This document shows, piece by piece, positions 57,873-64,000 of a stretch of 64,000 nucleotides of DNA. The notes beneath the pieces were generated by a model. It worked only from the letters and a program-made list of their open reading frames with translations. It was not told the origin of the DNA and did no database searches. Both the position numbers and the translations under genes were made by a program. Source of the stretch: Sphingobium sp. Leaf26 (GTDB lineage Bacteria > Pseudomonadota > Alphaproteobacteria > Sphingomonadales > Sphingomonadaceae); assembly GCF_001421665.1 (NCBI RefSeq), contig NZ_LMKV01000033.1, positions 105,268-169,267 of the forward strand. Direction: 5' to 3'. The stretch's first letter is position 1, and every line of letters starts with the position of its first letter.

Positions 57873-60002
57873 TCAGCCGCCGCGATGATAGTCATAATCC
57901 AGCGCCCGCCCCTGTTGCTTGGTCAGGATGCCCCCGATGATCGCGCCGCCGCTACGCCGCAACGTCTCCACCGCCGAACGCAGGCCGCCATGATGGTTGC
58001 GCCCCCATTCGATCACCAGCAGGCTGGCCTGCGCCTTGGCCGCCAGCAGATGGGCGTCGGTAAGCCCCAGCAATGGCGGCGCGTCGATCAGCACCGTATC
58101 ATAGCCGTCGCGTACCGCCGCCAGCAGCCCGTCCAGCGCGGATGTGGACAGAAGCTCGGACGGATTGGGCGGCAATGTGCCGCAGGGCAGCAGCGCCACC
58201 CCGGCGACGGCGGTCGGCATGATGACCTCCGCCACCTTCGCCTGCCCCGTCAGCACTTCGCTGATGCCGCGCGCGGGCGACAGGCGGAAAAGGCGATGCT
58301 GCGCCGGACGCCGCATGTCGCCATCGACCACCAGCACCGATTTGCCCAGGCCTGCCAGCGCCAGCGCCAGCGCGTGAAGGGTGAGCGACTTGCCCTCCCC
58401 CTCCTGCGCGCTGGTGACGAGGATGGAGCGCGGCAGGCCGTCGGCCGATGCCAGCAACAACGAGGACGCAATCGGCGTGAAGATTTCCGGCGGCTGCGGG
58501 TTGTCGCCCGTCACCGGCACCGCGCCCAGCAGCGGCAGTCCCACCCGCTCCGCCAGCGTGTCGGCGGATGTCACGGCATCGTCGAACATGTGCCGCGCCG
58601 CCACCAGCAACAGGCCAAGCGCCATGCCGCCCAGACAGGCCAGCGACAGGATGCGACCGATCCGTGGCGAGAAGGGCCTGGTCGGGACCGCGGCACGATC
58701 GAGCGGCTGGATGCGACCGGCCTGGAACCCCGCCTGCGACGCCATGTCGCGATAACGCTGCAACAGGCTGTCATGCAGCATGCGATAGGTATCGACCGAC
58801 CGTTCCATGATGCCCATCTGGACGCCACGGCCCTGCTCCACCCGCGCCTGTTCTTCCAGTTGGGCGATTTCCTTGGCGATCTGATCCTCGCCGCGCCGGG
58901 CAACGTCATATTGTTCGCGCAGCGAGGCACGGATGCTGTTCGCCATGCTGTCGGCCTGCTCGTCCAGTGCCACCAGCCGGGCACGGGCCTCGCGCATTTC
59001 GGGATGGGCATCCTTGCGAAACTGCCGTTCCTCGGCAAGCACCGCGCGGGCCTGCGCCCGTTCGGCGATGATCTGCTGCATGGCGCCATTGCCCAGCACT
59101 TCGGGCAAGGTATCCGCCCTGGACTGGCGCGCACTTTCCCAGCGCTTCTGCGCCGCGATCCGGTCCGCCACCGCCTGCGCGCGATAGCCGTTCAACTGGG
59201 CAAGCCGCGTGGCCACCGATCCTTCCGGCGATGCCGGCGGCGCGGACGGCCGGGCCGGATTGTCTCCTTCCCCGGCCTTTTCGTCCACGGGCATCATGGT
59301 GCCATTGCGGGCGGCATAGACGGCCAGATCACGCTCGGCCCGCGACAGATCGTTGCGTGCCCCGTCCAGTTCGCCAAGCAGGAAGCGGCGCGCCTGCACA
59401 CCGGATTCAAAGCCACGCTTCAGGTCGGCGCGGATCAGGCTGTCGGCATAGCTGTTGGCGATGCGGGCGGACAGGACCGGGTCGGAACTGACGAAGCTGA
59501 TGCGCAGCACCCGCGACTTGCCGGGTAGTTGCACTTCCAGATTTTCGCGCAGCAGGCGCACGACCATGTCCTGTTCCACCTGCCGCTGCGACAGGGTGCC
59601 GACGCCCTGCGTCGGGCGCTCGCGATCCATGCCCTTGAAGAAGGTCGGCGTGCCGACCAGCGCCAACGAGCGCGAGACTTCCTCTGCCAGAGCGCGGCTG
59701 CGCAGAACCTCCAATTCGGTCTGCATCAGGCTTTCGGTGTCATTGGCATTGCCGGCGCGCTGTGCCGTGGCCGATCCGGCAGCGCCAGCGGGCACATCTT
59801 CCACTTCGACCGAAGCAGTCGCCCGATAGTCAGGGGTCGATGTGAGGATGATAATCGCCCCGGCGAGCAGGCTGAGCGCCATGGTGACGAACAGGATGAC
59901 GCGATGGCGGCGCAGCACCAGCCAGCCATAGCGGGCCGAAGCCGAAAGGCGCGCGTTCAGGCCGGCGGCATTTCCTGCCGGATGGGTAAGGGGCGCCATC
60001 AT
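57873..60002 (-). CDS. Exopolysaccharide co-polymerase/tyrosine autokinase (Wzc/ExoP/GumC-type fusion)
   Basis: The 709-residue inner-membrane protein controls polysaccharide chain length and export. A Wzz domain with membrane segments at about 33-54 and 449-469 flanks a long periplasmic coiled-coil region (about 205-410). The cytoplasmic BY-kinase domain has Walker A SAQEGEGKSLT (531-541), Walker A' VLVVDGDMRRP (557-566) and Walker B VLIDAPPLL (637-645). The usual C-terminal tyrosine cluster is reduced to two residues, Y703 and Y705. Its ATG overlaps the Wza-like stop by four bases. Confidence 0.92.
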   Translation of the reverse strand: MMAPLTHPAGNAAGLNARLSASARYGWLVLRRHRVILFVTMALSLLAGAIIILTSTPDYRATASVEVEDVPAGAAGSATAQRAGNANDTESLMQTELEVLRSRALAEEVSRSLALVGTPTFFKGMDRERPTQGVGTLSQRQVEQDMVVRLLRENLEVQLPGKSRVLRISFVSSDPVLSARIANSYADSLIRADLKRGFESGVQARRFLLGELDGARNDLSRAERDLAVYAARNGTMMPVDEKAGEGDNPARPSAPPASPEGSVATRLAQLNGYRAQAVADRIAAQKRWESARQSRADTLPEVLGNGAMQQIIAERAQARAVLAEERQFRKDAHPEMREARARLVALDEQADSMANSIRASLREQYDVARRGEDQIAKEIAQLEEQARVEQGRGVQMGIMERSVDTYRMLHDSLLQRYRDMASQAGFQAGRIQPLDRAAVPTRPFSPRIGRILSLACLGGMALGLLLVAARHMFDDAVTSADTLAERVGLPLLGAVPVTGDNPQPPEIFTPIASSLLLASADGLPRSILVTSAQEGEGKSLTLHALALALAGLGKSVLVVDGDMRRPAQHRLFRLSPARGISEVLTGQAKVAEVIMPTAVAGVALLPCGTLPPNPSELLSTSALDGLLAAVRDGYDTVLIDAPPLLGLTDAHLLAAKAQASLLVIEWGRNHHGGLRSAVETLRRSGGAIIGGILTKQQGRALDYDYHRGG

Positions 60003-60706
60003 CGTCCTCCGTCCAGCGCGATGAAGCCCGTGGCGAGCGCCGGCACGGCCAGCAGCGCACCGCCCAATATCGCCTTGGCGCGCGACAGGCCGACGATCAC
60101 CCGGTCACCCGGCAGAATTTCTGGATCCGGCGCCCTCCCCTTGCGAATAGCGGCAAGGTCGAACAGCGCCGCCTGTCTCTGACCATCCAGTTGACGCACG
60201 ATCAGCACCTGATTGAGACCTGCAAGCCGGGTCGGCCCCTTGGCCAGCGCCACTGCCTGCAACAGGGTCAGCCGCCCCTCGACCGGGTAAAGGCCCGGTT
60301 CGCGCACTTCGCCATCCAGCGTGACGCGGCGGCTCACCGCCTTCTTGACGAACAGGGTAACCTGCGGCGAAACGAGATAACGCTGGCCAAGGCGACCGGC
60401 GATGACGTCCGCCGCTTCGCCCGAGGTCAGGCCGGCAACCGAAACGTCGCCTACCAGCGGCATGCGAACCATGCCCGTCGCGGTGACCTGCGCGTCCTCC
60501 AGCGACAGGTCGGGCTCGTGATAGACCTGAATGCGCAGCACATCGTCAGGCGCGATGCGATAATCCATGCCGATGGCGGGTGCCGGCGGGATGGCGGCGT
60601 AGGCCGCTTCGCCCCGCGGCGCATCCTCGACGGTCGAGCAGGCTCCGAGCAGGCCGAAGGCGACAAGCGCGATAATCGATCGATTGATGCTGTTTGCGCG
60701 CTTCAT
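59999..60706 (-). CDS. Outer-membrane polysaccharide export lipoprotein (Wza/GumB family)
   Basis: The 235-residue protein has a lipoprotein signal with lipobox LLGAC, then the polysaccharide export domain DYRIAPDDVLRIQVYHEPDL and a SLBB domain ending DRVIVGLSRAK. It forms the export channel with the BY-kinase encoded next. ATG 60706 (MKRANSINRSI) is the natural start; the longer frame adds a basic tract unlike any signal. Compared with Wza (~380 residues) it is short, the GumB-like form. Confidence 0.9.
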   Translation of the reverse strand: MKRANSINRSIIALVAFGLLGACSTVEDAPRGEAAYAAIPPAPAIGMDYRIAPDDVLRIQVYHEPDLSLEDAQVTATGMVRMPLVGDVSVAGLTSGEAADVIAGRLGQRYLVSPQVTLFVKKAVSRRVTLDGEVREPGLYPVEGRLTLLQAVALAKGPTRLAGLNQVLIVRQLDGQRQAALFDLAAIRKGRAPDPEILPGDRVIVGLSRAKAILGGALLAVPALATGFIALDGGR

Positions 60707-60820
60707 CCCGGCTTTTGCCCCGTCAAGACCCAGTCGAAGCCGGGGGTTAACGAGGCAGCGAGGGGATGGCAACCGCAGACGGGACGGGCCGAGAGCCACG
60801 CCTCTGCGGCGGAAGCTGCG

Positions 60821-62116
60821 TCAGACCGCCAGGCGACCGGGCGTCGGCTGCGCGGCGCGACGCGGTTGATCGGGCCAGATGCCCCTTGTGTCATAGACGG
60901 CCTTGCCGGCGCGTTCGTCGACGGGGACAGATTTGAACATGTCATGATCGACAAGAATGACGAACACGCCACATTGTTCCAGAGCCGTATCGAGATCCAT
61001 GAGTTCGGCGCCGGTGCCGGCAAATTCCATCGGCAGGTCGCGCGCATAGGGTTCGACCAGCTTGATGCGGCGGCCATAGCGACGGGCGAGGCGCGCAGCG
61101 ACCTTGACGGCCGGGCTTTCGCGGAAATCGTCGATATTCGCCTTGAAGGCGAGGCCGAGGCAGGCGATGTCCTCATCGGCAAATTCGTCGATCAGGTCGG
61201 ATGCCTTGGCGACGACATAATCCGTCTTGCCATCATTCACTTCGCGCGCGGTGCGGATGATGCGGGCATTTTCCGGGTCGCCATGGACGATGAACCAGGG
61301 ATCGACGGCAATGCAATGGCCACCGACGCCGGGACCGGGCGACAGGATGTTGACGCGCGGATGCCGGTTGGCGAGGCGGATCACCTCCCACACGTCGATG
61401 TCCATATTCTCGGCGATCACCGAGAGTTCATTGGCGAAGGCGATGTTGACGTCGCGGAAGCTGTTTTCGACCAGCTTCACCATTTCGGCCGCGCGGGCGG
61501 TGGTGGTGATGCAGGCCCCGCGCACGAACTGGCGGTAGAAACCAAGCGCCTTGCGCGCGCAGCGAGGCGTGATGCCACCGATGCAGCGATCATTGTCGAT
61601 CAGTTCCACCAGGATGCGACCGGGCAGAACGCGCTCCGGGCAATAGGCAATGGCGATGTCGCCCGCCACGCCCGTCCCCGGCATCTTGAGGTCGGGACGG
61701 ATCGAGCCGATCACGTCGCGCATCGCTTCGGTCGTGCCAACGGGCGACGTGGATTCCAGAATCACGGTATCGCCGGCCTTGAGCACCGGGGCGATGGTGC
61801 TGGCGGCTTTGAGGATATAGCTGATGTCGGGCGCGCGATCCTCCGCCACCGGGGTCGGCACGGCGATGATGAAGACATCGCTTTCCTCGACCTCCAGACT
61901 GGCGCGCAGGTTGCCCCGCGCGACCACGCCCTGGACCAGACCGTCGAGATCGACCTCCTCGATATGGACGCGGCCAGAATTGACCGTCTCGACCACATGG
62001 GCGCTGACGTCCACACCCACCACCTGCGCGCCGCCACGAGCGATCAGGGCGGCGGTCGGCAGGCCGATATAGCCAAGGCCAATGACGGAAACCTTCTGCT
62101 TGGCATCAACGGGCAT
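60821..62116 (-). CDS. wecC: UDP-N-acetyl-D-mannosamine dehydrogenase
   Basis: This NAD-dependent enzyme oxidises UDP-ManNAc to UDP-ManNAcA, or a related UDP-sugar. Seen are VSVIGLGYIGLPTAALIA (Rossmann), ILESTSPVGTTEAMRD, KLVENSFRDVNIAFANELS and the catalytic cysteine in GPGVGGHCIAVDPWF. The 431-residue length is normal. With wecB upstream it makes an acidic sugar for the exopolysaccharide. Confidence 0.93.
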   Translation of the reverse strand: MPVDAKQKVSVIGLGYIGLPTAALIARGGAQVVGVDVSAHVVETVNSGRVHIEEVDLDGLVQGVVARGNLRASLEVEESDVFIIAVPTPVAEDRAPDISYILKAASTIAPVLKAGDTVILESTSPVGTTEAMRDVIGSIRPDLKMPGTGVAGDIAIAYCPERVLPGRILVELIDNDRCIGGITPRCARKALGFYRQFVRGACITTTARAAEMVKLVENSFRDVNIAFANELSVIAENMDIDVWEVIRLANRHPRVNILSPGPGVGGHCIAVDPWFIVHGDPENARIIRTAREVNDGKTDYVVAKASDLIDEFADEDIACLGLAFKANIDDFRESPAVKVAARLARRYGRRIKLVEPYARDLPMEFAGTGAELMDLDTALEQCGVFVILVDHDMFKSVPVDERAGKAVYDTRGIWPDQPRRAAQPTPGRLAV

Positions 62117-62214
62117 AAGGCGGGCAATCCTTCAATCGGTGAATTCGCCCGCATTTCTGCCCGATAATGCTGAAGATTTCGGTAACGCTGGGCGTGACCG
62201 GCCGCTTGCCTGAA

Positions 62215-62451
62215 TTAGCGGCTGTGCGGCGAAGGCTGGCGCGCCATGTGCATAGGCGAGCGGATCACAGGCGTCGTGATGATCTTGGTCTTCATCAGGG
62301 TACGGATGCGCTCCGCGCCGTCGGGATTGAGCAAGACGACACGTGTGCCACCCGACGTCAGCGTCTCGATGGTGGAAATGGCGATAGCGTGGCGGGTGCA
62401 AAGCGCCGTGACATCATGCTGCGACGCATTGAGGTTTATGGCGCGGCTCAT
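62215..62451 (-). CDS. Small 78-residue protein between wecB and wecC
   Basis: The frame reads MSRAINLNASQHDVTALCTR and ...VVLLNPDGAERIRTLM, then a His/Pro-rich end. The compact alpha/beta pattern (helix, ISTIETLTSGG, strand) looks like a small folded protein. No good ribosome site is seen. It is in the same direction as wecB and wecC, so co-transcription is likely. No family recognised. Confidence 0.5.
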   Translation of the reverse strand: MSRAINLNASQHDVTALCTRHAIAISTIETLTSGGTRVVLLNPDGAERIRTLMKTKIITTPVIRSPMHMARQPSPHSR

Positions 62452-62615
62452 GCGGACAAGCTACGCGAAAGGGTGGCGATCGAAATGGTCATGAGACAAG
62501 CTCCTTGCTTGGCAAGCGGGAGCGCGAACATGTCTCTCGGTCGGAGCGAATGCTTGCGGGCAGATTTCGCGGCGATGCCACCCTCTAGCAGATGGTCGCC
62601 GCACCGTCGCGGCTT

Positions 62616-63740
62616 TTATTCCCCTCCGCGCCCTGCCCCGATCACCGCCGCGATTCGTGCTGCCGCCTGCCCGTCGCCGAACGGATTATGCGCGAGGGCC
62701 ATGGCCTGATAGGCGTCCTCATCGTCCAGCAGTCCCAGCACTTCGCGCACGATCAGCGCGCGATCTGTACCGACCAGCTTTGCCGTTCCAGCCTCCACCC
62801 CTTCGGGCCGTTCAGTGGTTTCCCGCATGACCAGCACAGGCTTGCCGAGCGAGGGCGCTTCTTCCTGCACGCCGCCGCTGTCGGTCAGGACCAGATGACA
62901 CAGGTCCAGCAAGCGGACGAAATGAGGATAGTCCAGCGGTTCGATCATCGCGACATTGGGCAGATCGCCCAGCACCGCGTCCATCACCGGGCGGACATTG
63001 GGGTTGGGATGAACCGGGAAGATGACCGCGACATCGGGGCGCGCCGCAATGTCGGCGATAGCGCGTGCGATCGCTTCCATCCCGCCACCGAAATTTTCCC
63101 GACGGTGGCTGGTGACAGCGACGATGCGCTTGCCGGCGAAACGGGACGCCAGATCGTCAAGGCCGCTGGCCAGTGCCGGCTCAGCCAGCACCCGATCGCG
63201 CGTGACCAGCAGCGCGTCGATCACCGTGTTGCCGGTGATATGGATAGCCGCAGCATCGCGGTTTTCCTTGAGCAATGCGTCGGCGGCCGCCTGTGTCGGC
63301 GCGAAGTTCATGTCTGCAATGCAGGCGACGACGCGACGGTTCACCTCTTCCGGCCAGGGATGATGAATGTCGCCGCTCCGCAACCCCGCCTCGACATGCG
63401 CGACCGGAATCTTGCGATAATAGGCCGCAAGGCTGGCGACCATCGTCGTCAGCGTATCCCCATGGACCACGATGCGGTCGGGCTTCTCCGCGTCGAACGC
63501 CTTGCCCAGTTCCACGATCAGCTTCGCCGTCAGCCCGTCCAGCGTCTGGTTGGGCACCATGACGTCGAGGTCGATGTCCGGGACGATGCCGGCGATTGCC
63601 AATACCTGATCCAGCAGGCCGCGATGCTGCGCTGTCACGATGACGCGCGTATCCACGCCGGGCTGCGCGCGCAGCGCATGGACAACCGGGAACATCTTGA
63701 TCGCTTCCGGCCGTGTCCCGAATACCAGCGCTACTTTCAC
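62616..63740 (-). CDS. wecB: UDP-N-acetylglucosamine 2-epimerase (non-hydrolysing)
   Basis: This enzyme interconverts UDP-GlcNAc and UDP-ManNAc. It has VALVFGTRPEAIKMFPVV, VVHGDTLTTMVASLAAYY, VAHVEAGLRSGDIHHPWPEE and VTSHRRENFGGGMEAIARAI, then LTDSGGVQEEAPSLGKPVLV and ETTERPE. 374 residues is standard. It is the first minus-strand gene of the locus and is divergent from ugd. Confidence 0.95.
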   Translation of the reverse strand: MKVALVFGTRPEAIKMFPVVHALRAQPGVDTRVIVTAQHRGLLDQVLAIAGIVPDIDLDVMVPNQTLDGLTAKLIVELGKAFDAEKPDRIVVHGDTLTTMVASLAAYYRKIPVAHVEAGLRSGDIHHPWPEEVNRRVVACIADMNFAPTQAAADALLKENRDAAAIHITGNTVIDALLVTRDRVLAEPALASGLDDLASRFAGKRIVAVTSHRRENFGGGMEAIARAIADIAARPDVAVIFPVHPNPNVRPVMDAVLGDLPNVAMIEPLDYPHFVRLLDLCHLVLTDSGGVQEEAPSLGKPVLVMRETTERPEGVEAGTAKLVGTDRALIVREVLGLLDDEDAYQAMALAHNPFGDGQAAARIAAVIGAGRGGE

Positions 63741-63843
63741 ATCTGTTCCTTTGCCTGCCTTTGCGCCCCGCCTGTCGCAGAAATTGGTAACCAGCCGCTA
63801 AACAACCTTGCCAATTTCATCGCTGCGATGCAGCGAATTGTAA

Positions 63844-63874
63844 TGTCCGCAGACTATGATAGAGCCTGCGGACA
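63844..63874 (+). promoter_or_regulatory. 9-bp inverted repeat over a -10-like hexamer before ugd
   Basis: TGTCCGCAG (63844-63852) and CTGCGGACA (63866-63874) are exact complements with a 13-base spacer that contains TATGAT (63855-63860). The site is 30 bases upstream of the ugd ATG. It could be an operator over the promoter or an mRNA hairpin. Confidence 0.5.
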
Positions 63875-63903
63875 GTCACCACCCTTTTGGAGCTGAACAG
63901 TTC

Positions 63904-64000
63904 ATGAAAATCACGATGATCGGCACAGGTTATGTAGGCCTTGTGTCAGGGGCCTGTTTTGCGGATTTTGGTCATGACGTGGTGTGCGTTGACAAGGACG
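63904..64000 (+). CDS. ugd: UDP-glucose 6-dehydrogenase, 5' end only
   Basis: Only 32 codons are in the window: KITMIGTGYVGLVSGACFAD then FGHDVVCVDKD, the Rossmann nucleotide-binding start of UDP-glucose dehydrogenases. GGAG precedes the ATG by about 12 bases. The enzyme would provide UDP-glucuronate for the same polysaccharide. The rest lies beyond base 64000. Confidence 0.85.
   Translation, partial: MKITMIGTGYVGLVSGACFADFGHDVVCVDKD

Noticed and set aside
57885..62167. Very long plus-strand frames (547 and 658 codons)
   Set aside because: Antisense to the BY-kinase, Wza-like and wecC genes; rich in Gln, Arg and His with no domain pattern.

Overview
The window is a 64 kb piece of a high-GC alphaproteobacterial chromosome, most likely from the Sphingomonadaceae (Sphingobium/Sphingomonas-like). 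This is an inference from three things: the gene order tsaB-rimI-mucR-fur-plsC-miaB-phoH-ybeY-corC, a Ros/MucR regulator, and the dispersed palindromic repeats between genes (CCGTTCGGGCTGAGC and CATTGCGAGCGCAGCGAAG types) that I associate with this group. No rRNA, CRISPR array, prophage or insertion sequence was seen. One tRNA gene (Thr, UGU) is present. Almost every base is used, many neighbours overlap by 1-20 bases, and several start codons are TTG or GTG.

Layout. 1-5.6 kb (minus strand): a secreted M16 zinc protease cut by the window edge, a RhlE-type RNA helicase, a general-stress flavin-type protein and a DUF4328 membrane protein. 5.7-13.3 kb (plus): a NifU-type Fe-S protein, then a housekeeping run for tRNA modification, acetylation, regulation (MucR, Fur), phospholipid synthesis and RNA/ribosome quality control. 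13.4-22.2 kb: two membrane proteins, then pdhC, a thioesterase and lpd on the minus strand, a universal stress protein, RNase R and a cupin. 22.2-24.4 kb is an accessory patch of lower-GC orphan ORFs. 24.5-28.1 kb: a glycosyltransferase, RarA coupled to an RNase H-fold protein, and tRNA-Thr.

28.4-36.3 kb holds a translationally coupled leucine/isovalerate degradation operon (ivd, methylcrotonyl-CoA carboxylase beta and alpha, MaoC hydratase, CitE-like lyase) with a divergent LysR gene whose own start overlaps a perfect LysR-type dyad. 36.3-43.4 kb is a mixed set of small enzymes (cupin, EVE, 2-oxoglutarate oxygenase, FolB, Nudix, CCA-adding enzyme). 43.3-49.0 kb carries a c-di-GMP phosphodiesterase with a degenerate cyclase domain, parC, and a ccdAB toxin-antitoxin pair directly upstream of parC. 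49.2-53.6 kb is a trehalose operon (otsB, GH15 glycosidase, otsA). 53.7-57.8 kb holds purC, purS and purQ, split by a 2.3 kb patch with a TauE/SafE permease and an orphan membrane protein. 57.9-64 kb is an exopolysaccharide locus: BY-kinase/Wzc, Wza, WecC, a small ORF, WecB, and a divergent UDP-glucose dehydrogenase cut by the right edge.

The least ordinary items are: (a) ccdAB adjoining topoisomerase IV, with a CcdB tail lacking the tryptophan needed for gyrase poisoning in the F-plasmid toxin; (b) an 89-base element found just upstream of two unrelated orphan ORFs 33 kb apart, with a weaker third candidate; (c) a leucine-degradation operon with MaoC and CitE-like genes where a crotonase and HMG-CoA lyase would be expected; (d) the RarA/RNase H-fold pair; and (e) clear dyad operators at two LysR genes, at ccdAB and before ugd. 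Start choices, alignments and identities were done by eye.
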